A stretch of 64,000 nt of DNA. Source: Progne subis subis. Lineage: Eukaryota > Chordata > Aves > Passeriformes > Hirundinidae. The translations under genes and the position numbers were made by a program. Below, one piece after another: positions 42,301 through 55,800 of the stretch (its first letter is position 1; each line of letters starts with the position of its first letter). The DNA is taken from assembly GCA_022316685.1 (NCBI GenBank), contig JAKJHU010000034.1:1550001-1614000 (forward strand). Direction: 5' to 3'. Under the pieces are notes generated by a model. That model saw nothing but the letters and a program-made list of their open reading frames with translations. It did no database searches and had not been told where the DNA came from.

Positions 42301-45300
42301 CTTAGTCTATAATCATGTTTCTCCTTCTGCATAACACAAATCTCTCCATAGGCTCCCTTGTTAGGTGCTCCTGCAACAGTGATGCAAACAAATACACAAA
42401 ACAGTGCTACAGGCCCTGTGCTTGGTGCTCCACATAGTAGTTGCAGGTAGCTGGTGGATCATAGCATGCACTCCCTGCACTGCTTGAGGGAGCACATCAG
42501 TACCAGGAACTGTGGACAGAGCAGTGGGGGCAGTGCAGGAGGGGGTGCTCCCCTCGCAGGCTGAGCTGGAAGGAGTGCTGGGCTGTGCCAGCTCACAGGC
42601 TTTTGTGTTCAAGGGAACTTTTGTGTTCATGCTGTAGCACTGCTGTAGCACCTGTGCCCAACAAGCCAGAGACGTCTTTTCAAGCTGTCAGGGTGGCTCC
42701 ATCTTGTGTGTTGGAGGAGTGTGAAAGCTCCAGGTGGGATAATGCTTATTTTTAGGCTTTTAGGATCAAGCAGAAGGAAGCAGGGCTGTTTTTCAGAGGG
42801 GATGTTTAATAATAGAGCACACATAGGACTGGGTAAGATAGGAATTCTGTGCTCCAGTGGTGGAGATGGTTTAATGGGATAAATGTATTTTAAAAAGTTT
42901 TGCCTTCTGGGGGAATCTCAAAATGGTTTACCTTTTCTTGTCTCTAATGTGGACATATTTCATTCCATTTGTTTTTCCTGTATACTATCATTTGACAGTG
43001 AAAACCTTTTTTCTTTTGAGCCTCATTGTGAACTATAATACATGTCAAAACATGTTGGTTTATTTGCTAACTTCTGTAGAGCTGTTTGAAACCCTGTGGT
43101 AATAGGGTAACATTTTCTGGATACACTTTTTTGGCTCTTTAACATAGTATATGGAGCTCTGGGGTTTAGCAGACAGTGACCCTATGATTTGGTCACTACA
43201 ACAGGTTTTCCCTTGTGGTTGCTATACATTTTTCCCCCTCATCCTATTGATATATATTTCTTTCTGAAAGCTACCGTATCATCAGCTGTTGTAGTGCTTC
43301 TGTTTAAGTGTAATTTCCAAAATCCTCATGGACGAATCATATTACAGTATTATCATACAATGTATCTACTCTATTTTTCCATGGGACATGTCACTTTAAG
43401 TATTTTTGACATTGGCATTAAGAATTGTGGCAAGTAAGCTTTCTTCCCAGATTTGGACTGTTTAACTGAGATGTTGTGATGCAAATCAGAATTAAGGGAG
43501 GTCTCTACAATTCTTCTGTGAAATAAAGGGGAAGATGTGGAATTCATGAAATACAGTGACCCACCTGAAGATATCTTACCATATTTAGTATTTAATTACA
43601 TTCAGTCTTCTTAGCATACATCAGAAGAGACATGGTGAATTGTGCCTTCTAGTAGTCCTGGGCTTGGGCACTTAAAGCTCCATGCAAACAAATAGATCCT
43701 TTAAAAGTGAGATTGCTCTACGGCCCCATTTCTGCTGCTGTTCCTGTCACTGCCCCATCTGTTTGTACTCCTTGTTCCTTTCTGGCAGCCTGTGTTTTAC
43801 CTCATTGTCCCAGTGCAGACAGAAGTGGGCTAAAGAATGGAGAGGTTTAAGGTAAATGGAGTTGGTCAAAATCTGGCATTAATCCTGGGATCAACCATCC
43901 TAAGGTTGATTGTAACAAAGGAACAAGAATACATATAGTATTCTTAAGAAGTTGACTGGCCTTAAAATGGCATGTGTAGCAGATGGTGGTAATATTGTAA
44001 AGAGGTACCAAATAATATGGTAAGGTTTTTTAGAAAGTGACTCTGTTGTGTGGGAAGGAATACATGAACTACAAAGGGAGGAAAAAAAGCAAAGTCTCAT
44101 GTTGATTATTACAAAATACTGGAGCTGAAATATCTTGCCTAGCCAAACGTTTTGATTTTTTTTCCCCCTCAAAATCCTTTCTGAATGTCATCTGTCTTGT
44201 CAGTAAATGCAGATTGACATGCTTGTGGACACGACCAGACTTCCACGCACTGGTGGATCAAACTAGATTCATGATGGTCTACACGTCTTGCCACAGGCAG
44301 ATTAGAGACTTTGCCTGATTAGTGATTAAAGCTCACTGCCATCCACTTTTCTAGAAGCTAGGTTCTAGCCCTTAAGATATGTATATGTATGCTTAATGGG
44401 AGCCTTATCCCTGCATCCAAAATCCATTTGTACTAATGATCCAGTGAGTCATCAAACTGGTATATATGTCTTGGCTTCTTCATTTTGTCTCCTGAAGTTC
44501 AATTTTGCATTTTCCCCTTCAGAATAACATTGGATTAATTGGCTGGCATGCAGGAAAGCTTCCTAATGGTATGATTGGAAGTATCTGTGTGCCCAGTCAC
44601 AGTATGATTGTCCTGATTGTTTCCAGTTTTCTTTTAGAGACAAGATGACAAGTAGGAAGAAATAGCAATAATGGGGACATCGAATTCTCATTTTGAGAGC
44701 TGGTTATCTTCATCAGCTAAATATTGATGTCTTTCTTAGACATGAATTCTAATTGTTTAAAAATTGTAGGTAATGCAGTTTAGAGCAATGACTGATTCTC
44801 AATGTCTGGATAAGGAGCAGTTTCTGAAACTTTGGTTATAGCTTCTGAGACTTTGAGCAACAGAATGTGGTGTTAGATTAGTTAGTCTTTAAATGATCCA
44901 AGAACGATGTGGTGCTATTTGTAAAAGGTGCTCAGGCAAGAGGAGAATATTACAGAGATAATACAGCTATTTCTGTATTTAAATGTTGCTGTTATAGTCC
45001 CATTGGTACAATCTGTACACCTAGGGAGACTAATTGATTTCAAATTTGATGCTTTAACCAGTAAATCATCATCTCCAGCTGGCACTGAAATAAAGTGATT
45101 TGCATCATCTACATCAGCAGAGAAGTGTCACCTTTGTTAAAAAAAGAACCACCAACACACAGACTTAATTATCTATTCAGAGTGCAAGCTAACAGCTCAA
45201 ATGTAGTGACTTTTCTCCAAAACCCAAGCAGATATTTAAAGAGGCATGAACAAAATCACACTTCTCTGAAAGCTTAACAGTGACTTCTAAAGATAGTCAT

Positions 45301-48300
45301 AACTCATTTTAAAAAAATGCTTGATTCTGTGTTTTATACTGTGTATCTTTCATATAATTAGCTTTACTGTTTATCTGTTGCCAGTTTTCTTTCTTCATAA
45401 CGTGACTGGGAAACACATCTTTTTAATAAAGGAGAAAAATGTTTCAAAGCTAGAGTTGCTGGCAGGTAGACTGAGACTTCTGGTAGTTTGGCCTTTGAGC
45501 CTGACTAATCTGGTGTGATAAATCTGCTCTCCTTCCACAGAAATGCTGAGTGGTTTAGGTCATAAAAGCTATCATTATTTCAAATGCTTTTCTTCTTGTC
45601 AATCAAACCACTAGTTTGAGAATCTCTATGAAACCCTTTTAACATGCTCTTAGGCCAAATAGCACTGGAGAATGCATCTAATAAAGTGATTTTTAATAGC
45701 TTCTTTTAACTATTTAGTGCATGGTGTATTACTTGTAATTGCAGTTGCAATGCAGATTCATAGAAAAGGCTGTTATTTTAGCTGTGGATGTTCAGTGTCT
45801 CCTTTCTGGAGAGTGAGAAACAGAAACTGTGCAGCACGCTTGCTTGTGCTGCTGCTGGGGCTGTCGCTGAGCAGGACCTCAGCCTGCCCTGGCACTGATA
45901 TGCTGTCAAACTCTTTGCTCTCCCTCTGCTCCATGGTCTTATACTGCTAGTTGGACTCCTTCCAAGGACAGCTTTTTGAAAGGGGCAGCAGGACTATCTA
46001 TATGTGTCCAGCTGTAGGCCCGAGTACCAGGTGAGAAGACTCTTTGGCGGATATTTAGCTCGTTTCATTCTCGGGAGAAGTGTCAGCGTTGCCGCCTGTT
46101 AACGGGCGTCAGGCGAGCCGTGTCCGCATTGCCCGTGTCGGGTGGTCCCGTACAGCCCGGGGGCTCTGCAGCTGTCCCGAAGCCCTTTGGCACAGCTGAG
46201 CCCCACCACTCCCGCCGGGGCTGCCTTTATTTCTAACCAAAGCCGCTGCTCCCCTCGCTCGCTGCATTCCAGGTGGTGCTGGAGGAGGAGGAGAGGCTGC
46301 TGGTTTATTCAGGCAGTGATGCTAGAACTGTGGGCGGGAACAGTTGGTGTTTTTTTTTTTTTTTTCCTTTTTGTCTTTCTCCTCTCCTTGTCCTCCCGCT
46401 TCCCTCCGGCACTCGGACTTCGCTGTCTGCAGTGCGGGTGCCATGCCCCCCACCCCGCCGCCCTAGGGCGAGCCCCGGGCACCATGCGGCAGGACAGGCT
46501 CACGGGCTCGCTGCGGCGCGGGGGGCGATGTCTGAAGAGGCAGAGCTCGGGCGGCGGCGTGGGCACCATCCTCAGCAATGTGCTCAAGAAGCGCAGCTGC
46601 ATCTCCCGGACCGCGCCGCGCCTGCTGTGCACCTTGGAGCCAGGTACCCGCGTCGGCCGGGCGAGGCGGCGGCTGCCGCCCCGTAAGCGGCTTAGCGGGG
46701 CGGGGGGAGCGGCCGGGGGCCTCGGGGTCGGCTCGGAGAGGAGGAGGCGGTCGGCGGGCGATGAGGGCCGCGGGTAGGCGCGGCGGGGCGGGGGGCAGCG
46801 CCCGGGGGCGGCCCCGGCCCGAGGCAGATGCGTCTCTCCGGCCGCCGCTGCGGCAGCCCCGGCCGGGCCCGGCCGGCGTGGGGCGCCGCGGTCGCGGCCT
46901 GGGGCCGGCGGCGCGTCCGGAGCGCGGAGCTCCCGCCCGGGCTGGGCCGGCCTGGAGCGGGGAGCGGGGCCTGCCAGGTGGCCCCGGGCTGGGGGAGCGG
47001 CGGCGGCACCGCGGCGGGTGCGAGGCGGCCCCGGCGGGGAGCGGGGCCGGGCCCGGGCGGGAGCCGGGGGCGGCCGGGGCCCTGCGGGGAGGCAGCGCGC
47101 TGCCCCTGCCCCGGAGGACTCCTGCTCGTGTCCCGCCCGGCCCGCGGATCCCGGCTCCGCTCTCCAGATCTCCCGGTCCTTTCCTTCCTCCTCCCGCCCG
47201 GCGTCGCCGCCTCGCAGCGCTTTTGTGTCGTCTGTCCCTACTGCCTTTCTCCCTCCGTCTCCTCTCCCCCGGGCTCGGCGACTCAGCTTTCTGCCAGTCT
47301 CTCCCCGAAGTCTTCTCGAAGCCTCCCCAGACCTTTCCTGATAAACCTGCTAACTCTTGACCTGCCGGAGACCCGTCCTCCCGCCCAGCCTTTGTCTGCG
47401 GTAGGGTGTTGTCTAAATTCCTGTTCCAAGGGAATCATCAGCTCTGCAGCTATGTTTTCTGGATCCTGCTTCAGTATCAAAATCATTTAAGAACTGGGTG
47501 GTCAGCAAACAACATGTGTTTACTCCAGGGAGCTGGGCTCTAAACAGGAGCACAGATGGGTGATCATGACTGAATGCTAGATTCTAGTTGCCTGCCATCA
47601 AAATTTTTGATTTTTTAAAAAATGAAATATCAAGAAATTTAAATTCTATTTACCATGTTAGAGCTGTCACTTGTAGCTAAAACGTTGTTGATCTCTTGCC
47701 TAATTTTAGGCATTTACAAAGCATGCAAGCCAGAGATCTGAAACATAGAGCAATACATGGAAATAAATAAGGATCAGTTTCCCATTGTACTAGCTGTGTG
47801 TGCATCAAGCACACAATGCTCATTTCCTCTGTGTTTGAGATGAGTTTCAGAAACTGTAATTAATAAGGTCTCAGGTACATTTTGGTATAGATTTATGGGG
47901 TTGCTGTTTTCAAGGAGATTCCCTGACTTGTAATTCTCAAAGACCCCTGCTCCAACAGTAGTCTGCTATTATCCCAGGTAATGACATTACCTGGATAATG
48001 ATGTTCTTGTATTTACACTCACACAAAGACCTGGGGATGTGATTGGAGGCCAGACTATGAATGCCATAGTCCTAAAAATCTCACTGTTTTGGGGGTTCCA
48101 TATTGTTCATTTGTAGGAAAAGACAATAGCCTTGTTCAGGATACATGTTTTCGTAGAGTGTTGGGCATGGAACACCTAATGAGCCCTTAAAAAATATGCT
48201 GGATGAAATATTCTTCAGATTTCCTTAGTGTCTGCATTAGCTGTCTCTATTGAGAAGTTTTTTAGCCTGAAGATTTTAGATGTGGTTTCATACATCCCAG

Positions 48301-49804
48301 GGAACTCCAGCTCCTGATAGAAGCGGTTTCATACAGAGTTACTCAGAATGTTACCTTTAGAGCTAAGAAGCTAAGAAAGGCTAAGAATCTTCTTGAAACA
48401 GCAAGCAGCATGAGGTGAAAATTCACATTGACATTTCTCTTTCCTCAAGTATGGAGTCCCACAGCACACAAAGCTGCTTTAGGCCTTTTTCCTTGTTTAC
48501 TTTTGATAAAATATTTATTTGCATTCTGTGGGAGAGGTTTCAACAGCTGTGAAGTGCAGCCAAGAACCTATAGTGCTAATTTGCAAGTTTAAAACTATGT
48601 CTTTATAGCTCACAAATGCTCATCAAAGCACATCATCTTCCTATGCTTTCTTCTGGTTTGATATTTCTGAAAAAATCCCAGATTTTGCCCTATCCTTTTG
48701 TTTAATGTTGAGGGTGGACTGGGAATTTGATTCCATCACCCAGGTATTTGGCTGACAGTATTTTTCTCCCCTCCTGTGGCTCTTTGTGTGGTTCCATACA
48801 TTTTGGTTATGCAGTGGAGAACTGCTAGGGTTTGGGAATCCTAGGGATATAGTCTTCCCCCTTACAGCCTCTTCTTGTCAGGAGTTATTGTGTATTTTAC
48901 ACAGGAAAGCTTACAGGACTGTGGTTTGGGGGGGGGGGGGGGGGGGGGTGGGGTGTTATATTTTCCTCTTTTTAAATTTTATTTTTTTACATGTCTTTTC
49001 TGCAGTGGTTTCTGGTGACAGGCTTGGAAGGGCATTGAACAGAGCTTATTTTGGCCTTCCCTTACCTTTCAGAATTTTGTCAAGCATGTACCTTTGTGTG
49101 TCCTTGTATTTGTGGACTTAATAATTCCAGTGTGTTCCCAACATATTCCTGCCAATGAGTTAATGTGCTTCTCAGCTATGAGGAATTAGTTGAAAGTGTA
49201 TGAACTGGAGGTGATATTTAATATGTCAAATGACACTACAGCCTGGCTGATTTGATGTGGAAGGGCTGAGTCGTACTGACAACACTTACAGTAGGAACTA
49301 TTGCTCTGTGTGTGGTGCATCTATGCCAGGCTGTCCCTGCAGAGGAGCTGGGAAGAAAAGTTCTCTTAAGGCCTGAAGGGAATTTTTTTTTGCAAAAAAA
49401 AAAATTGTGTATATGTAATGGAGAGGAATGTGACCCAAAGATGGAGGATTGTGAGGAATGGGAAAACCCAGTGAAAATGGGTGCAGACATGTGGTAGGAT
49501 TGTATGGGTGTGGGGTACTGAGGGAGGAAGAAACTATTGGGGAGTCTGAGTTAGTTTATGGAGAGAAGACAACTGAATAAAAAAAGGGAAATTATGGAGA
49601 AAGGAAGGTTTAAGAAACCAAGAGAGATTGAATTAAGGATAGGCATTAATTTCCTTTAAGCTCTAAAGCTCAGGGACAAATTCCTTGAGCAGAGTGCAGA
49701 AACTGCATGTAGCAAAATGATTCTTGGGCCAGAAATAAGTAATGGGCAATGAGATACTGCTCCCAATTTGCTGGTTGCCTTCCTTGGTCTCTCTGTATGG
49801 TTGC

Positions 49805-49861
<57 letters not shown>

Positions 49862-52800
49862 GCTTACTTGCTGTACTTTTTATAAAGCAACATTGTAATT
49901 TCTTGACGTTAGGAAATATAAATTGTTTAAAATGGATGGGAATGAGGAGCAATTCGTATCTGCTCTCGGGTTCGTTCTCCATTGTTCTTCCCCTTCTCTC
50001 CCACAAAACTGCTACATCATTTGATTTGGAAAATACTTCTAATGGAGAACAAATAAAGGGACACAGATTCTGTGGCTTTTGCAAGAGGTTGTCATGCATG
50101 GCCTAGCCAAGCAGTTCCTCACCATGCTGAAGAGAGTGTGCTGTGTAGTCTGGTGTTACCATGTGATGTAATTCTCATTTACAGTAATTTTCACACCTGT
50201 CTCAATTGTTCGCCTGTGATTTAATTAAGTTTTGTAGATGGATGATCTCATTTCATTCTCATTTAATTGAGGGTCTTATTTGAAGGGTCTCATTTCAGTC
50301 TCAGGAGGGACATGTACCTTGACTGTAGCGTGAGCTCCCTGGTTATGATGTTCATGTAACTATAGATAGATTTTGCCTTGCTCTGAGATTTTATCTTGCT
50401 GTACTTGATCTTTTGAAGACCTGAAAGTATCTGCTTGTGTCTTTCTTAGGAAGCTTCTAAGATGAAGAGAAAAGTCATTACTGGGATCTTTTAAGTCTTA
50501 GAAAACTGAAGTAATTAATATTTGGCTGCTGGGTTGGAAATGAATACATGGTTATTTTGGAAGGCTATTGGTTCTTTGCTACGAGGTAGTGCTAGGTAAT
50601 ATGTCAGCATGTGTCACATTAACAAAAGCAGTTCTTGGTCATGATGCATTTTAGTATGTATTAGGGTTTTACAGTACTTACTTTTATTTTTTGAGATTGA
50701 AGTTCACATTTTCCAATTTCAGCAAATGTGATACAATTTAATCTTAGTAAGTTATAGGCATTGTTACATTGCTTTGAATTATTATGAAAAGATTTATCTA
50801 TTAGGAGCCCCTGCCGAGTGCCATTGTGTTATGGGAAGGAATACTAATAAACAGTCACTTCCAGGAACAGCTGTTAATCCTTCAATTTTTTTTATGATGT
50901 ATCTGTTATGTTTTGAAGCCTTTATTTTTCTAGATCTGATCAAGCATGTCTTTTAGATTTGAGGCGGGGAAAGGAAAACACTAATCCCGAGGTCTTAGTG
51001 ATGCAATTCTAAAATCCTAAAGTTCTAAAAAGCGCTGGAGTTTGTGTGATTTTTTCTTTGTTTCTATTCACTCACTCACAAAAAAGAAAAAGAAAAAAGA
51101 AAAAAAAGAACACACACACAAAACCCCCCACAAAACAAACAAACAAAAAATAACAACAACAACAACAAAACAACAAAACACCCAAACAAACAAAAACACA
51201 CGGAGAAGAAGGTTTTGTCTTTAAGTACATATTTATCAGGTAGTAAGGCTTAAAAATTATTTGCCACCACTTCAGTATGCAAATGCTCAAAGGCATTTTA
51301 CATTCCATAAATAGCAAATGCCACTACAGTTGGATTTTCTGTCAGACTTGTAAGTTTAGACCTCCAAAGAACTGGGTATTGCTGGTGAGTTGATTAGCAT
51401 GGATATTAACATCCTTAAAAGGTTGCAGGATTATAATCTGTGGGTTTTCTCTGTGTGTATATATATTTCTATATTAAAAATGTTTGGCTTCATATTCTGG
51501 AAAGGTGAGAAGCTGTGCAAAACATAACTGTAAATATGGAACAATACCATTGTATTAAATTATGGAGGGAAAATAAAAGACGACTTCATTCTTTGTGCCA
51601 GCAGATGGGAGGGAGGGGACGTGATCTGATGCCGCATTCAGCACCTGTGTTGTGGACAGCGGCATTTGAAAGACCGAAGAATTGTACATTTAAACTGTGA
51701 GGTGGAAATCAAATTAAACATTTTACTGTTGAACATGTTCTGGCATACTCCAGTGCCATGTTGGGATCTGCTTGAGATTCTGGTATTTTATGTAATATTG
51801 TATGAACAATTAGTAGGCCTGCTTCGTTACAAGTAAAATAGTTTGCTCATATGGCCAAAATAAAATCTAAGCTTAAATAACAATACTGACCAAATGTGCA
51901 TTAAGGTCTGAGGAATTATATAAAAAGAAATTATATTCTGAACAGTAAAATAATTTTAGCACACCAAGCTTATAAATTAGTTTTGTCTGACTTAATGTCA
52001 AGGAGCTGATATAGATGAAAAGAAACTGTCTCTGCACTTGTATTTTTCTGTGGATGCATATGACAGTTTGCAGTGTACTAGTATAGTTTGTAGAACAGTG
52101 AACTGTATGACTGTTAGTGAAATGAGTTGTGCCAAACTACATCATTAAAGAGCATGTTACTGCATTTTAAAGACACCTTGTCCATGTACTTGTTAACATG
52201 TTCATTGTGAAGGAATCCACTGTGAAGACAAAATTCACCGAAACAGGTTTTGAAATGTAGTTGTTAAAACAGAAAGATAAAATTTTGTGTTCTTGTTTCA
52301 ATTGTGGGATTTTTGTGTTTGGGGTTTTGTGGCTTCTTTTTGTCTTCTGAGTTAAATGAAATAATGACACTTTTTTTTTTTTTTTTTTTCATTTTGCTTT
52401 CTAGGGGTTGATACAAAATTGAAATTCACTCTTGAGCCATCTTTAGGTCAAAACGGTTTTCAGCAGGTGATTTGATCTATTTTTCTCTTGAGTTTGTGAA
52501 GGAGTGGGTTCTCTGCAGTCAAGGTGCTTGATCTAGTTTAGAAGTGCATTTGTCTTCATAATACCAGCATATTATTTGCAATTGCATCAAGAGCTGTTTC
52601 ATTCGTATTTGGAAAATGGAATATGCCTTCATTGTTTACTCAGATATTTCCTAAATCCATGTGTCCTAGAATATTATACTTTTGTCACATCATTAAGTAA
52701 TTAATCTGTATCTTCCTTGTGATTGGATTAAGCAGTTAAAAGCTCTGAAATGTGTGCAGTAAAATGAAATGAATATGCATGTCTGCAAAATAGTAAATGC

Positions 52801-55800
52801 TGCTATACTGTAGCATTAAACTAATGATGGATATTTTACATTTTTGGATGCTTTTGCTTTAGTGGCATGATGCACTCAAAGCAGTGGCCAGACTTCCAAC
52901 GGGCATCCCAAAGGAATGGCGGAGAAAGGTAGGTAGACCTCTATGCCTTGTGGGCCATATTGCTCGCAGATTTCTCAGGAGAGGTGAATTACATCAATAT
53001 TATCTGTTGGTGGGTTTTATAACAAATATTTGGACCTTTTAAGTTGTACTGGGGATTTTTTCCTTGTTTACATTATTCAGTGACAACCTCACAGGGCAGC
53101 TGGAAAGGTTGAGGAGACAGGTAAAGATGGTGTTTTCAATAGCTGGGTTCTTTCTGCTTGAGGCTTAGGTAACTTATTCTGGTTATAGAATAAGTAGCAA
53201 TAATATCTAGCAGATGTTATTGCTTCATTCTGTCAGTCTCAAGAAATTGCACTGGTGAAATTGCCCCCACAGCTGAAGATAACTAAAAGGAGAACATATC
53301 TGCAGTGTAGTCTGTCACACACACGAAGGTGAAGTTGATAGATGCTTAATGCTGACAAGAATGCTCACAGATACAGTTCTTGGATTGACAAAATTAGGGA
53401 AGTTCAGAGTCAGGAGTGATGTAGAATGGCAGAGTGCACCATTAACGGGAAATTGCACTGAGTTAGTATTGTAGGAAAGGCTCCATTGGGATTTTCCTAG
53501 ACTTACTTTATTGCATTCTTCAATGTTTGAAGTCCCCTAGTATAAAAGGAGGCATGTCTATTCTTTTTTTCATTAAAACTGAGTCACACAATCTCAGCTT
53601 TAATAACACAGGTTTAATAAAAATACTATTTTTGAAGATTTATAAAACGTATATAGTTCCACATATTTCTGATGCATCAGCTTAATTTCCTTTTCCTGTT
53701 TTTGCTGTCTTTCCAAACTGAACTGTACCTCTTTACAAATGTAAAACGAGAGAAGGAAGAGAAGATTTTGTGGCATTGTTTTCCTCACACCACATGAATT
53801 TATTTTTAATCTACAACTTCAATGAATCATTATACCCATCTAACAGCCTTTTTTCTTTCGTGAAATTTTCTTTTTCCACACTCCAGAAAGTGTCTCAGAC
53901 ACTTTTCTGTGGTACATGAGTGGCAGAAGTCACAGAATCACAGAAGGGCTGAGTTCGAATGGGACCTGTGGAGGTCATCTGGTCTAATCCCTCTGCCCAA
54001 GCAGGACCACACATAGCTGGTTGCCAAGGATTGTGTCCTGTTGACTTTTGAATATCTCCAAGGATGGAGATTTCACATCCTCTCTGGGGAATCTGTGTCA
54101 GTGCTCAATCACCCTCACAGTGAAAATGTGTTCCTTGATGTTTGAGGAGAACCTCCTGTGATTCAGTTTGTGCCCATTATCTCCAGTCCAGTCACTGGGC
54201 AAGGATAAGAGCCTGGCTTCATCCTCCTTGCAGCCTCCTTTCAGGTGTTTACACACATGGTAGGATTTCGCCATAGCTGCCTTTTCTCTGTTCTGAATGA
54301 TCCCAACTCTCTCAGCCTTCCTGAATAGGAGAGAAGCTTTGCAATTGGGTGTCCCCTGCATATACTGGTGCTTGGGATTGTTCCTCTGCAGAGGCAGGAT
54401 TTTGCACTTCTCCTTCTTGAACTTTATGAGGTTCTTGTCAGACCGTTTTTGCATCCTGTCAAGGTGTCCTTGGGCTTATCAGCCACTCCTCCCAGTTCTG
54501 TGTAATTAGCAGACTTGTGTGTGCTCTGCCAAGTCATCCAACTCAGATCTGTCTTTCCTTTTCGCTCTGCTCATCTGTGTTTGCTCACATGTGACCACAT
54601 GACGCTAACCAAAGAAGTAGTAGTAAGAAAAGAGATGTTGTCTTTTTACTGCCATTCCCTGGTTTCACAAGGATTTTAAGATAGGTACCAAAATAGAGGA
54701 AGTATTTTGTTGTGGCAGCATGCTGATTGCCTCATTTGCTGTCAACAAAAGGAGCAGGTTGACATCTACATTATTGTTGTGGCATGTGACATTTGCTTGC
54801 TGGGGTGGCAGAGATAAAGAATCCAGTCAAACAACATCAGTAGGATGTCAGTAGTCAGGATGTCAGCTGAGGCTGTTGGGAGGCAGAACAGTGGCATTCC
54901 TCCACATGGGTGGCTTCGAAGAAGTGTGGGAGGGGACATTTAAATGCAGAAAACATGAGATTCTGGGAGTTGTCTATAAATTCCTTCATCATGCAGCTAT
55001 CTAAGTGTTTAAATCTGTGGGAAGTGTCTAAATTGCTTTTCTCACTTGAGTGAATTAATGACTGATATAAAACTTGACCAGTTTGCTTTCATAATTTCTT
55101 CCAGTTTCCTGAAAAAAAAAAAAAAAAAAAAAAGGTCCTTTATTGTTACATGTTGTCATTGTATGATCTGTCATGTGCCTTTCATGGTTCAGGAAGTTTT
55201 CAAATCTTTAATAAAGGTCCAGCCTTTGTCTTGGATACACATGCATAAATCTGTTCTGGCAATTATCAGGCTTTCAAAGTAATGAAAATGTTTGTTTCAG
55301 AACACCCTGTAGCACCAACAGTTTAGAAAGCCCTCTTGTAAGAGTAAGTTGTTCTGATCCAAGTCATGCTTTCAGATCAATACCACATGGTAAATACGAA
55401 ATGCCATTTTTCTGCAGTCATCAGAAGAGAGTTCTGATGAAGAGAAGCATCAGCACTGCTAGATTTCTTTTGTGAGTTTCCAGATGTATCCACGGTTGAG
55501 TTTGTGGAAAGCCGGCAGCAGTGTTATCCTTTTATAAAACTCTTTGTTAGTTATGAGGTTAGAAGGTCTGAACTGACAGAGGGTCTTTACCTTGTATTTC
55601 CATCTGGGAGGGCCCCTGTGAATTCAGTGACAGCTGACTTGCATCTTTATAAGCAGTCCACAGATCTGGATGCTTAATGCTGACCATTTCCTTCCTTTCT
55701 GTTTTAGGGAGCAAGGTATTATTTTAACTGTGCAAAAATTGTAGCTAAAATCCTCTTCTGCATATTTCAAGTGGAACAGCAGATCACATATGGCTGATAA

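Larger units (their letters stand above)
26790..46483 (+). other. TBC1D30: TBC1D30 intron 2, left part, up to the alternative first exon
   Basis: About 20 kb of AT-rich DNA contain no exon I can support. Recognised contents are a T-run (30279-30314), a CR1 tail (30690-30900), a pyrimidine tract (about 34238-34277) and a G-run next to a T-run (about 39262-39280). Slightly GC-richer patches near 28130-28320, 33420-34120, 35290-35480 and 42420-42720 have open frames without domains. Regulatory elements for the alternative promoter are possible but cannot be told by eye. Confidence 0.7.
46644..52404 (+). other. TBC1D30: TBC1D30 intron before shared exon 3
   Basis: The first 750 nt belong to the CpG island. 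The rest is AT-rich with a long inverted repeat (47968-47999), a 21-nt G-run (48928-48948), a 49-nt T-run (49808-49856), an A/C-rich tract (51078-51203) and a 19-nt T-run (52371-52389) close to the exon 3 acceptor. I see no exon inside. Confidence 0.75.

Noticed and set aside
46142..46483. In-frame upstream extension of TBC1D30 exon 1b
   Set aside because: It crosses a 16-nt T-run translated as poly-Phe, and the strong ATG at 46484 begins the recognised short-isoform N-terminus.
46578..47490. Long open frames of 220-260 codons downstream of exon 1b
   Set aside because: They are Gly/Pro/Arg/Ala-rich translations of CpG-island DNA in several frames at once, with no domain, as expected where stop codons are rare.
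49656..50106. Open frames with poly-Lys or poly-Phe stretches
   Set aside because: They are translations of the 49-nt T-run and its flanks.
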